Part shown: one piece after another, positions 25,235 to 33,329 of the stretch
How the letters are laid out: each line of letters opens with the position of its first letter
Numbering within the stretch: position 1 is the stretch's first letter
Assembly (NCBI GenBank): GCA_944322715.1
Contig: CALUPT010000001.1
Coordinates: 186,001-250,000 of the forward strand
Direction: 5' to 3'
DNA: 64,000 nucleotides
Origin: an uncultured Bacteroidales bacterium
GTDB taxonomy: Bacteria > Bacteroidota > Bacteroidia > Bacteroidales > UBA932
Notes under the pieces: generated by a model
Database searches by the model: none
Told to the model about the DNA's origin: nothing
Seen by the model: the letters and a program-made list of their open reading frames with translations, nothing else
Position numbers and translations under genes: made by a program

Positions 25235-26557
25235 TCAGCGGAAGGTGAATCGGAGTCCGAATTCGAAATTGAAGTTGAGCGGGCGTTCCTTGTAGATGGT
25301 GGAAATGCCGCTCCCATCGTTGAAGAAATAGCTTGCGCCGGGTTCCACATACAGGCCTATGAGCGGAGTGAAATGCACTTCCGCACCGATGGCTGCGTTC
25401 AGGGACCATTGCAACGGTCTGGCCGTGATTCCTTCCCGGGATTCAAATGCGCTTTCGCCTTCCGGAACATAGCTTGCAACGGCTTTCCCCGATATGCATT
25501 TTTCTATCATCCCGCCTGCATTTACGTACAATGAGAACCATTTGAGCTGCAGGAAATCGTAGCTTATCTGCAGAGGTATGCCGATATAGTGCAGTTCCTG
25601 TTCTGTCCGGGATGAATAGCCGCTGCCGCCCGTAGTGATTGTGGACGAGAGCATGGAATATGTGAGCCCGGTCTCTATACCCCATCTCTTTGTGAAGTCA
25701 TACCTTACGGATACTCCTACCCGTACGGGCTGTCTGTGATGGATTTCGGTGTTGTACTGGCTCCCGGCTCCGGAAGCCCCATCTCTTTGCTGTACTGCAG
25801 CTGCCCTGGTCTCGACGATTTCTTCCTTTTCCTTCAGCGGAGCGGTCAGGGCCGATACCGATGAAAGCCCCCCGTATCCGGAAAACGATGAGACTGATCC
25901 GACAAGGTTGGAAGATGAAATGCTTGCATGTATCGCCCCTCGTGTCCGTCTTTTCTTCCGGATGTCGGCATCTGCATATCCTTTCCCGTCGAAACCTCCG
26001 TCGTGCTGCCGGCAGGTGTCCGTTTCTTTCGCGGCATTGTCCGTGACGGCCTTCTGTTCACGAATGGCTTCTTTGTCGGCATGTACCGGACTGTCTGTCA
26101 ATCCGTCCGTCTCCGAGATGTCATTCCTTCCGGCCTGTACCGGGACAGTCTGCCGGTTTTCCGCTATGAGACTGGCGGCGGCATGTATTTCTTTTACGAT
26201 GATTCCGTCTTCGTCCGTTTCCTGTCGGGATGTGGCCGGCAATCGTTCCGGTGCAGTATCGGCGGCAACTGCAACAATGTCATTGTCATCCGCCGGCAGG
26301 ACCGGCCTGTCATTGAAACCGAAACGGACAGCCAGCAGGATTGCGGCCGCAGCAGAAAGGGCGGCAGTGGCATACATTACATATTTGGAATACCCGCTTG
26401 CCTTTTTCCCGGCACGGGCCGGCTTGTGTACGGGGGCAGTTCCGGACTTGTCCATGGCATCCGAAACGGCCTGCCACAGCCCTTCCGGCTCCGGTTCTTC
26501 GAAGTCCTGCATCCTTTTACGCAGCCTGTCTGTCCACTTCCCGTCCATTCCGATCAT
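25235..26557 (-). CDS. Anti-sigma-like protein with C-terminal outer-membrane barrel-like domain
   Basis: A 440-residue protein. Residues 1-55 are a soluble charged segment (WTDRLRKRMQDFEEPEPEGLWQAVSDAM) typical of Bacteroidales anti-sigma N-termini. Residues about 57-79 are a single membrane helix. A long low-complexity region (about 85-230) follows. The last 210 residues are beta-rich with aromatic girdles and end NFNFEFGLRFTFR, like PorT-type beta-barrels. Its ATG overlaps the sigma gene stop by 4 nt (ATGA), so translation is coupled. It probably binds the sigma factor; the role of a barrel-like domain behind a membrane helix is unclear. Confidence 0.75.
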   Translation of the reverse strand: MIGMDGKWTDRLRKRMQDFEEPEPEGLWQAVSDAMDKSGTAPVHKPARAGKKASGYSKYVMYATAALSAAAAILLAVRFGFNDRPVLPADDNDIVAVAADTAPERLPATSRQETDEDGIIVKEIHAAASLIAENRQTVPVQAGRNDISETDGLTDSPVHADKEAIREQKAVTDNAAKETDTCRQHDGGFDGKGYADADIRKKRRTRGAIHASISSSNLVGSVSSFSGYGGLSSVSALTAPLKEKEEIVETRAAAVQQRDGASGAGSQYNTEIHHRQPVRVGVSVRYDFTKRWGIETGLTYSMLSSTITTGGSGYSSRTEQELHYIGIPLQISYDFLQLKWFSLYVNAGGMIEKCISGKAVASYVPEGESAFESREGITARPLQWSLNAAIGAEVHFTPLIGLYVEPGASYFFNDGSGISTIYKERPLNFNFEFGLRFTFR

Positions 26558-27102
26558 TCTATGGTTTTCCTGTATTCCTTTATCTTTTTTGCGAGCATGT
26601 TCCTGGCCCTGTGGAACTGTGAGGCGGATGTGCTTTCCGTGATGCCGAGCATCTCCGCTATTTCCCTGTGGCTCTTTTCCTCGAACACAAACAGGTTGAA
26701 CACTGTCCTGTATCCATCCGGAAGCTGCCGGATCATATTCTGAATGGCTTCCTGCGGAATGTCATCCGTCTCCGGTTCATCTTCATCGGCAATGTCCGGT
26801 ATGTTCTGCTCTTCTATATGTTCCTGTCTTGCCTGTGACTTGAGCTGCCTGATGGCCTCATTCACGACTATCCTTGTCATCCATGCCCTCAATGAACCTG
26901 CTCCGCGGTATTCGAAATTTCCTATAGATGAGAATATCTTTACGAAACTTGTCTGAAGTACATCGTTCCTGTCATCATCCGAGGAGACATACCTTGAACA
27001 TACGGCGGTCAGGTAGCCTATATTACGGCCATACAGGTCTGCCATCGCAGACCTGTCCCCACGTGTCGCCTTGCGTACAAGATCTTTCTCCGTTATGCTC
27101 AT
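26554..27102 (-). CDS. ECF-type RNA polymerase sigma factor
   Basis: A 182-residue sigma-70 family factor with region 2 (DLVRKATRGDRSAMADLYGRN ... VLQTSFVKIFSSIGNFEYRG) and region 4 (QLPDGYRTVFNLFVFEEKSHREIAEMLGITESTSASQ), but no regions 1 or 3, as in ECF factors. ATG 27102 is preferred; a GTG lies five codons upstream. The next gene overlaps by 4 nt and looks like its anti-sigma partner. The target regulon is unknown. Confidence 0.93.
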   Translation of the reverse strand: MSITEKDLVRKATRGDRSAMADLYGRNIGYLTAVCSRYVSSDDDRNDVLQTSFVKIFSSIGNFEYRGAGSLRAWMTRIVVNEAIRQLKSQARQEHIEEQNIPDIADEDEPETDDIPQEAIQNMIRQLPDGYRTVFNLFVFEEKSHREIAEMLGITESTSASQFHRARNMLAKKIKEYRKTIE

Positions 27103-27179
27103 CGCAGTCCATGCCACTCAATTATCTTGCCGTTTTACGTGTTTTGCCGTAATGAACAATGTTTGATGCTTTGTTCCTG

Positions 27180-28022
27180 TCAGTCAAGTCTCAGCAGAGA
27201 TTCCGTATCTATTCCGGCCGACCCTTCCGCATCGCCTGCGCCCTCTATTTCACCGGATGATTTCCTCGTGCAGTAGTCGAACTGTACGGACCTGTCTCCG
27301 TATCTGATGGAATTCCATTTGAGTGTCAGTTTGACAGTCTTGCCTTCCGTGTCAGGCAGGCCCTCCGTCAGGCTGGCATTTCCGGATCCGTCCGCACTTT
27401 CGATTTCATCCAGGCGGAATGCCACATATCCTTCTGCCAGATTCCCGTAGTTGTCTCCATGTGCATTGTGTCTGAATTCCACCACATATTTTTCAGAATC
27501 CTCCGTAGCATCCGGATTGCCCGTGTACACGAGGTTGACATCATGCCTTGCGCCATAGCCGGCAGTCCGGGTCACAAAACCGAGGGTCATGTATCCGTCT
27601 TCCACTACTGTCGGGAATCCCTTGATGATTTCGACAGGATCGGAGCCGTATTTCTGGCTGTTCTCCTCCTTAAGGTCGGGAGCCATTGCCTTCGTCCTCA
27701 GACTGTCTATCCAGACGATGTTGACGGCCTTGTCGTACTCCCCTGCATCCTCCTGTGTCTCGTTGTATCTGACGAATGCCCGCACTTCCTTTCCCTTGTA
27801 GGGCGACGATTTGATGTTGAGAGGCATCAGCGTCGTGTTGTCATCCAGCTGCATATAGTATGAAGACCCCTCGTCATCAAGTGGCTTGACTGTCACTACC
27901 GCATTTGGATAATAGTAGCTCATATCGTAATACGGGCCGTCATCTTTCAAGCAAGACCACGATATGATGGCTGTCGCAGCAATGGCTGTCGCAGCAATCA
28001 GTGTTCTTATTCTTCTTTCCAT
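27180..28022 (-). CDS. NigD-like lipoprotein
   Basis: A 280-residue lipoprotein with lipobox IISWSC (lipidated Cys24). The N-terminal part (VTVKPLDDEGSSYYMQLDDNTTLMPLNI, then KSSPYKGKEVRAFVRYNE) is the NigD-like OB domain, followed by a C-terminal beta-sandwich with GFVTRTAGYGARHDVNLVY. NigD was named from a bacteriocin operon, but the family is widespread in Bacteroidales and its function is unknown. It lies between the sigma factor gene and the repeat region; an AT-rich palindrome (28089-28105) sits 67 bp upstream of its start. Confidence 0.87.
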   Translation of the reverse strand: MERRIRTLIAATAIAATAIISWSCLKDDGPYYDMSYYYPNAVVTVKPLDDEGSSYYMQLDDNTTLMPLNIKSSPYKGKEVRAFVRYNETQEDAGEYDKAVNIVWIDSLRTKAMAPDLKEENSQKYGSDPVEIIKGFPTVVEDGYMTLGFVTRTAGYGARHDVNLVYTGNPDATEDSEKYVVEFRHNAHGDNYGNLAEGYVAFRLDEIESADGSGNASLTEGLPDTEGKTVKLTLKWNSIRYGDRSVQFDYCTRKSSGEIEGAGDAEGSAGIDTESLLRLD

Positions 28023-28088
28023 GGTATTGTTCCTTTATCTTTTCAATCCATTGTATTAAACCATGCTTTGCCGGAATCTTGCACCGTC

Positions 28089-28105
28089 CAAGAAAATTTT
28101 TCTTG
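28089..28105. repeat. AT-rich palindrome upstream of the NigD-like gene
   Basis: CAAGAAAA-T-TTTTCTTG, 8-bp perfect arms around one base. It has the look of a dimer-binding operator, or of a hairpin isolating the repeat region from the gene. Confidence 0.4.
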
Positions 28106-28135
28106 CTTCGCCTCATGTTTTTTGCGTATATTTGA

Positions 28136-28205
28136 CCATATATACTGTTCACGCCTCGGCAATCGCAAGTAAACTTGCATTGCTCTCGGCTTCTGCGATA
28201 TTTGG
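28136..28205 (+). repeat. Palindromic interspersed repeat, unit 1 (70 bp)
   Basis: It starts CCATATATACTGTTCACGCC, contains the inner palindrome GCAAGT-AA-ACTTGC and ends GCTTCTGCGATATTTGG. It is preceded by a TATATTTG (28127-28134). One T is missing before its terminal ATATTTG, so this copy has lost the promoter box. In six-frame translation these units give the repeating peptide AEAESNASLLAYCRGVNSIYG, which I recall from spurious hypothetical proteins in other Bacteroidales genomes. Confidence 0.75.
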
Positions 28206-28213
28206 CCTGACGG

Positions 28214-28285
28214 CCATATATACTGTTCACGCCTCGGCAATATGCAAGTAAACTTGCATTGCTCTCGGCTTCTGCGTATATTTGG
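28214..28285 (+). repeat. Palindromic interspersed repeat, unit 2 (72 bp)
   Basis: Identical to unit 1 except for one substitution and two single-base length differences. The inner palindrome is ATGCAAGT-AA-ACTTGCAT (28242-28259). It ends with an intact TATATTTG (28277-28284) that faces the cyd genes. Confidence 0.78.
28277..28284 (+). promoter_or_regulatory. Repeat-borne -7 box for DUF4492-cydAB
   Basis: TATATTTG, exact TAnnTTTG, forms the end of repeat unit 2 and lies 20 nt before the DUF4492 ATG at 28305. No other good box is seen between it and the gene. Confidence 0.6.
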
Positions 28286-28304
28286 CTGCGCATATTCATT
28301 AGGT

Positions 28305-28574
28305 ATGTCGAAAGGAAATGGGAATATGCCGGTGGGTTCCGGATTTGTCCGATGCCTCGGCAAGATATGGCATCTGTATGCGGACGGATTCAGGGATATG
28401 ACATGGGGCCGTCCGCTGTGGGGGCTTATCATACTGAAACTGGTCATACTTTTCGCCGTGCTGAGGGTCTTTTTCTTCCAGCCTGTGCTTGCGGGCAAGA
28501 CGGATGGCGAGAAAAGCGACCACGTCGGGTCGGAATTGATAGACAGGGCAGGCCCTGCAACATATAAAGAATGA
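28305..28574 (+). CDS. DUF4492 small membrane protein preceding cytochrome bd genes
   Basis: An 89-residue protein with one central membrane helix (about residues 38-60, LWGLIILKLVILFAVLRVFFF) preceded by the conserved WHLYADGFRDMTWGRPLW. DUF4492 proteins are encoded directly upstream of cydAB in many Bacteroidetes and are presumed to be an accessory or assembly subunit of the bd oxidase. ATG 28305 fits the conserved start and the promoter at the end of the repeat. cydA follows after 42 bp. Confidence 0.85.
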   Translation: MSKGNGNMPVGSGFVRCLGKIWHLYADGFRDMTWGRPLWGLIILKLVILFAVLRVFFFQPVLAGKTDGEKSDHVGSELIDRAGPATYKE

Positions 28575-28616
28575 TTCCCGGAAGCCTTTCCGTGGATTAC
28601 ACCTAAAATTGACAAG

Positions 28617-30125
28617 ATGATGACAGAAGCAGCGTTGGTTGACTGGTCGAGGGCGCAGTTCGCCCTGACAGCATGCTATCATTGGCTATTTGTGCCGCTG
28701 ACTTTAGGGCTTGCCGTGATTATGGCAGTCATGGAGTCCGTGTATGTCGCCAGGAAAGACGAATTCTGGAAAAGGGCGGCAAAATTCTGGCAGAAGATTT
28801 TCGGAATCAATTTCGCTGTCGGTATCGCTACGGGCATTATCCTCGAATTCGAGTTCGGGACCAACTGGAGCAACTACTCCTGGTTTGTGGGAGACATTTT
28901 CGGTGCGCCTCTGGCAATCGAGGGAATTCTGGCTTTCTTTATGGAGGCAACATTTGTTGCGGTGATGTTCTTCGGCTGGGACAAGGTCGGCAGGCGTTTC
29001 CATCTGGCTTCCACCTGGCTTACCGGAATCGGGGCATCGATTTCGGCCCTGTGGATACTGGTCGCGAACGGCTGGATGCAGCATCCGGTGGGTATGGAGT
29101 TCAATCCTGATACCGTGCGGCATGAGATGGTGGACTTCTGGGCCGTGGTGACCAATCCGGTAGCTGTGACAAAATTCTTTCATTCCGTACTCAGCGGCTG
29201 GATGACAGGTGCGGTATTCGTCATCGGGGTCAGCTGCTGGTATCTGCTCAGGAAGCGTGAAGTCAGATTTGCAAGGGCCAGCATCAGGGTCGCTTCGATT
29301 GTCGGCATTGTAGGGACTTTGGCCGTGATGTTCACCGGAGACGGTTCCGCAATCCATGTCGCCAGATATCAGCCCATGAAACTGGCTGCAGCGGAAGGTC
29401 TGGAGGATGGCGGCACGAGGGCGCCTTTCTCTATTGTCCCGGGCCTGGAGATTCCGGGAATGCTCTCCATACTGGCCACGCATGACATAGATGGCTTTGT
29501 CCCTGGGATAAATGACCTTCTGGATGGCTATACCGCTCCTGACGGGACGGCAGGACTGTCGGCCGAGGAGAAGAAAGAGAGGGGAGACATCGCCCTTCAG
29601 GCCTTCAGGTCATACAGGGAGAATATGGAAACAGACCCTGATGCTGCAGCAGAAGCCAAGAAAATCCTCGAGGAGAATGCGGAGTATTTCGGATATGGCT
29701 ATATCGGTGACAGAGCGGAGCTTGTCCCTCCTGTCGGGATGGTCTACTGGCCGTTCAGACTTATGGTCGGGCTTGGTTGTTTTCTGCTGCTTCTGATGGT
29801 TGTGGTACTGTGGCTCGAATACAGAGGCAGGATAGAAAAATACGGCTGGCTGCATTGGACGGCCATACTCTCGATACCTCTTGTCTATATTGCGGGACAG
29901 TGCGGCTGGATAGTGGCCGAAGTCGGCAGGCAGCCGTGGGCGATACAGGATCTGCTGCCTGTGAGCGCTGCCGTATCAAGCCTCAGCGTAGGCTCTGTGA
30001 TAACCACATTCTGCATATTCGTGGCAGTGTTCACTCTTTTCCTTGCCATAGAGATCAGAATCATGCTCAAGGCGATACGCAAAGGCCCTATGGCAGATGA
30101 GGTACAGACGGAATCCGGAAACTGA
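28617..30125 (+). CDS. cydA: Cytochrome bd quinol oxidase subunit I
   Basis: A 502-residue membrane protein of about nine helices that carries the haems and oxidises quinol, passing electrons to O2. Visible hallmarks: WSRAQFALTACYHWLFVPLTLG with the haem-ligand His, GTNWSNYSWFVGDIFGAPLAIE, the second His in TKFFHSVLSGW and GWIVAEVGRQPW near the quinol site. It lets a gut anaerobe use or scavenge traces of oxygen. ATG 28617 or 28620 are both possible. It is co-transcribed with DUF4492 and cydB. Confidence 0.97.
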   Translation: MMTEAALVDWSRAQFALTACYHWLFVPLTLGLAVIMAVMESVYVARKDEFWKRAAKFWQKIFGINFAVGIATGIILEFEFGTNWSNYSWFVGDIFGAPLAIEGILAFFMEATFVAVMFFGWDKVGRRFHLASTWLTGIGASISALWILVANGWMQHPVGMEFNPDTVRHEMVDFWAVVTNPVAVTKFFHSVLSGWMTGAVFVIGVSCWYLLRKREVRFARASIRVASIVGIVGTLAVMFTGDGSAIHVARYQPMKLAAAEGLEDGGTRAPFSIVPGLEIPGMLSILATHDIDGFVPGINDLLDGYTAPDGTAGLSAEEKKERGDIALQAFRSYRENMETDPDAAAEAKKILEENAEYFGYGYIGDRAELVPPVGMVYWPFRLMVGLGCFLLLLMVVVLWLEYRGRIEKYGWLHWTAILSIPLVYIAGQCGWIVAEVGRQPWAIQDLLPVSAAVSSLSVGSVITTFCIFVAVFTLFLAIEIRIMLKAIRKGPMADEVQTESGN

Positions 30126-30138
30126 AAAATCGACTGAT

Positions 30139-31281
30139 ATGGAATACACTTTCTTGCAGCAATACTGGTGGTTTATAGTTTCCCTGCTCGGGGGACTCCT
30201 TGTCTTCCTGATGTTTGTACAGGGAGCCAACACAATGATTTTTTCTGTCGGGAGGACTGAGCTCGGCCGCACAATGGTGGTCAATTCGACCGGCAGGAAA
30301 TGGGAATTCACATTCACTACCCTGGTCACTTTCGGCGGGGCGTTCTTCGCCTCGTTCCCTCTTTTCTACAGCACAAGTTTCGGTGGGGCGTACTGGCTAT
30401 GGGTTCTGATACTGGTAAGTTTCGTATTCCAGGCAGTATCGTACGAGTTCCAGACAAGACCCGGGAATATTCTCGGGAGGAATACATTCCGTATCTTTCT
30501 GGTGGCCAACGGATACCTCGGACCGTTCCTTGTCGGGGCCGCGGTCGCTACTTTCTTTACCGGATCGGATTTTATCGTAGACAAGGGTGCGATAGGTGAT
30601 GGCATTTCTCCTGTGATAAGCCGTTGGGGCAATCCGTGGCACGGTCTGGATGCACTGGCAAACGTGTGGAATATCATTCTCGGCCTTGCAGTGGTCTTCC
30701 TTTCCAAAATACTCGGTTCCCTGTATATGCTGAACAATATAGATGACGGAGAGATTTCTTCCCGGATCAGGAAAGGCCTGCTGCCTCTGGCTGTCGCGTT
30801 CCTTGTGTTTTTCCTGGCGTTTCTCGGACATGTCCTGACAGGACAGGGATATGCCGTGGCTTCCGATGGGACAGTATCAGTGGAGCCTTTCAAATATTGG
30901 CATAACCTTGTAGAGATGCCTGCGGTCCTGGCGATTTTCCTCGTCGGAGTGCTTGCTGTGCTGTATGGCATTATAAAGACCATCGCCTGCGGCAGATATC
31001 GCAGAGGAATATGGTGGACCGGGGCTGGTGCCGTGCTTGCTGTCCTTTCCATATTCCTGATAGCGGGGTATAACGGTACGGCATACTATCCGTCCACATC
31101 GGATCTGCAGTCATCCCTCACCATATCCAACAGCTGCTCCAGCTTTTTCACCTTGAAGACAATGATGTATGTCTCTTTCATTATCCCGTTCGTATTGGCA
31201 TATATCGCCTACGCCTGGTGGTCGATGGACAGGAAGCCTGTCACCAGGGAGGAGATGTCCGTTACGGAAGACAAGTATTGA
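30139..31281 (+). CDS. cydB: Cytochrome bd quinol oxidase subunit II
   Basis: A 380-residue membrane protein with about nine helices; typical CydB segments are QQYWWFIVSLLGGLLVFLMFVQGANT near the N-terminus and YNGTAYYPSTSDLQSSLTI (residues before the last helices). It pairs with CydA to form the oxidase. ATG 30139 starts the conserved sequence, 13 nt after cydA; an earlier in-frame Met lies inside cydA. The next gene starts 3 nt after its stop, indicating one transcript. Confidence 0.96.
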   Translation: MEYTFLQQYWWFIVSLLGGLLVFLMFVQGANTMIFSVGRTELGRTMVVNSTGRKWEFTFTTLVTFGGAFFASFPLFYSTSFGGAYWLWVLILVSFVFQAVSYEFQTRPGNILGRNTFRIFLVANGYLGPFLVGAAVATFFTGSDFIVDKGAIGDGISPVISRWGNPWHGLDALANVWNIILGLAVVFLSKILGSLYMLNNIDDGEISSRIRKGLLPLAVAFLVFFLAFLGHVLTGQGYAVASDGTVSVEPFKYWHNLVEMPAVLAIFLVGVLAVLYGIIKTIACGRYRRGIWWTGAGAVLAVLSIFLIAGYNGTAYYPSTSDLQSSLTISNSCSSFFTLKTMMYVSFIIPFVLAYIAYAWWSMDRKPVTREEMSVTEDKY

Positions 31282-31284
31282 ATA

Positions 31285-31929
31285 ATGGATCTGTACCGAT
31301 ATATAAAAGACCATACTACACCACAGGGGGAAGCCCTCGACTGGGTGGAACGCCAGACCAATATACGGACAAACCATGCCAGAATGCTTTCCGGGGCGGT
31401 GCAGGGCAGGTTTCTGATGATGGTCACTGAGATGATCCGGCCTAAGAGAATACTGGAGCTCGGGACATTCACCGGCTATTCTTCCATCTGTCTTGCATCA
31501 AGTCTGCCTGTGGACGGGCATCTGGACACCTTGGAGATCAACGATGAACTGGAGGACCTGATTCTGGAGGGCTTCGGCAGGGCCGGGCTTTCCGGGAAGA
31601 TTACCCTGCACATCGGGGACTGCAAGGAGACCTTGAGACGGTTCAATGACACTGTACAGGAGGACCTGCTGTATGACATGGTATATATGGATGCCAACAA
31701 GAGGGAATATCCGGAATACTATGACCTGGTGTTCGGCCTTGTGCGTCCCGGGGGTTATATCCTTGCGGACAATGTGCTGTGGGATGGGAAAGTCTATGGG
31801 GACAATGTGCCTGGCGACAGGCAGACTTCCGGAATCGCGAGGTTCAACGACATTGTGGCAGCCGACCCGAGGGTTGAATGCGTGATAGTCCCGATGCGCG
31901 ATGGCCTGTACCTTATCCGGAAGAAATGA
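31285..31929 (+). CDS. Class I SAM-dependent O-methyltransferase
   Basis: A 214-residue enzyme of the catechol O-methyltransferase-like family. The SAM-binding motif I is ILELGTFTGYSS; the metal-binding Asp residues are in YMDANKREYPEYYD and LADNVLWDGKV. Related bacterial enzymes methylate catechols or other diols; the substrate here is unknown. It starts 3 nt after cydB, so it is the last gene of the cyd transcript, perhaps acting on quinone-like or catechol compounds linked to respiration (inference). Confidence 0.92.
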   Translation: MDLYRYIKDHTTPQGEALDWVERQTNIRTNHARMLSGAVQGRFLMMVTEMIRPKRILELGTFTGYSSICLASSLPVDGHLDTLEINDELEDLILEGFGRAGLSGKITLHIGDCKETLRRFNDTVQEDLLYDMVYMDANKREYPEYYDLVFGLVRPGGYILADNVLWDGKVYGDNVPGDRQTSGIARFNDIVAADPRVECVIVPMRDGLYLIRKK

Positions 31930-31959
31930 CCGGACATCAGTACGATGGGGATGTATTGA

Positions 31960-33270
31960 CTACTGTCTGGTGATGTGCGCTCCGAGGGCGTTGAGACGGA
32001 GGTCTATGTCTTCGTAGCCACGGTCTATCTGCTCTATATTGCTGATGATGCTTGTCCCTTTTGCTGACATTGCCGCAAGCAGGAGAGCGATGCCGGCTCT
32101 GATATCGGGGGAGAGCATGTTCCCTGCCTTGAGTCTGAAATTGTGGTCGTGCCCGATGACGACTGCCCTGTGCGGGTCGCAGAGGATGATCTGTGCCCCC
32201 ATCTCTATCAGCCTGTCCACGAAGAACAGCCTGCTTTCGAACATCTTCTGGTGAATGAGCACGCTCCCTCTGCACTGTGTGGCCACTACCAGCATTACGC
32301 TCAGGAGGTCAGGGGTGAGTCCCGGCCACGGGGCATCTGATATTGTCATAATGGATCCATCAAGGAAAGATTCGATCACATAGCTTTCCTGTTCCGGAAT
32401 GAAGATATCATCCCCTCTCTGCTCGAGGTTTATTCCCAGACGGCGGAAACATTCCGGGATTATGCCCAGGTTGGCGTAGGATACATCCTTGATGGTGATG
32501 GAGCTGCGGTTGAGCGCAGCCATACCTATGAAGCTGCCGACTTCAATCATATCGGGAAGAATAGTGTGCTCTGCTCCGTGCAGCCTGTCTGTTCCATTTA
32601 TGGTGAGCAGATTGGATCCTATCCCGTCAATCTGTGCCCCCATTGCGGTAAGCATCCGGCAGAGCTGCTGGATATACGGTTCGCAGGCTGCATTGTAGAT
32701 TGTGGTCGTGCCTTTCGCCAATGTGGCAGCCATAAGGATGTTGGCTGTTCCGGTCACGGATGCTTCATCCAGCAGCATATATTTTCCCGTCATCTGCCTG
32801 TCCCCGGAAAGATGCAGGAGGAAAGCTTTCTTATGTTCATCGTAATCCAGTTCCGCACCGAGGTTGATGAGGCCTGTTATATGGGTGTCCACCCTCCTTC
32901 TCCCGATCTTGTCTCCTCCGGGTTTCGGGAAATATGCTCTTCCGAAACGGGCGAGCAGGGGGCCGACAACCATTACGGAGCCTCTCAGCGCAGAACATTT
33001 GCGTACGAAATCATCGCTGGATATATATCCCGTGTCGATGTCATCGGCCTTGAATGTGTATTTCCCTTTTTCCAGCCGAGTCACTTTGACTCCCATGCCT
33101 TCCAGAAGGATGATGAGGTTGCGGACATCCAGTATCTCGGGGATGTTTGATATGGTCACTTCCTCATCTGTCAGCAATGTGGCGCTTATCACTTCAAGTG
33201 CTTCATTCTTTGCTCCCTGCGGCCTGATGGTGCCGCTGAGGCCGTATCCGCCTTCGATTACGAAATTCAT
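31960..33270 (-). CDS. murA: UDP-N-acetylglucosamine 1-carboxyvinyltransferase, fosfomycin-insensitive type
   Basis: A 436-residue enzyme for the first committed step of peptidoglycan synthesis (enolpyruvyl transfer from PEP to UDP-GlcNAc). Lys21 in the PQGAKNEAL motif is in place. The active-site loop reads KPGGDKIGRRRVDTH: Asp120 replaces the Cys that fosfomycin alkylates (Cys115 in E. coli). The same Cys-to-Asp exchange makes the mycobacterial and chlamydial enzymes insensitive to the drug and keeps activity. It lies last in the run DUF308-dnaG-metG-murB-murA, 59 bp after murB. Confidence 0.96.
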   Translation of the reverse strand: MNFVIEGGYGLSGTIRPQGAKNEALEVISATLLTDEEVTISNIPEILDVRNLIILLEGMGVKVTRLEKGKYTFKADDIDTGYISSDDFVRKCSALRGSVMVVGPLLARFGRAYFPKPGGDKIGRRRVDTHITGLINLGAELDYDEHKKAFLLHLSGDRQMTGKYMLLDEASVTGTANILMAATLAKGTTTIYNAACEPYIQQLCRMLTAMGAQIDGIGSNLLTINGTDRLHGAEHTILPDMIEVGSFIGMAALNRSSITIKDVSYANLGIIPECFRRLGINLEQRGDDIFIPEQESYVIESFLDGSIMTISDAPWPGLTPDLLSVMLVVATQCRGSVLIHQKMFESRLFFVDRLIEMGAQIILCDPHRAVVIGHDHNFRLKAGNMLSPDIRAGIALLLAAMSAKGTSIISNIEQIDRGYEDIDLRLNALGAHITRQ

Positions 33271-33329
33271 TTCGGATGTCTTTTAACGTCAGTTCGACGA
33301 ATTTGTTATTATATTGACAGTCAATTCTC

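Noticed and set aside
28124..28285. Possible CRISPR array
   Set aside because: Only two units, each about 70 bp, separated by 8 bp with no variable spacers, and no cas genes.
28043..28615. Minus-strand frame encoding repeated AEAESNAS...CRGVNSIYG peptides
   Set aside because: It is a translation of the DNA repeat units and overlaps the DUF4492 gene; the repeat acts at DNA or RNA level, not as a protein.
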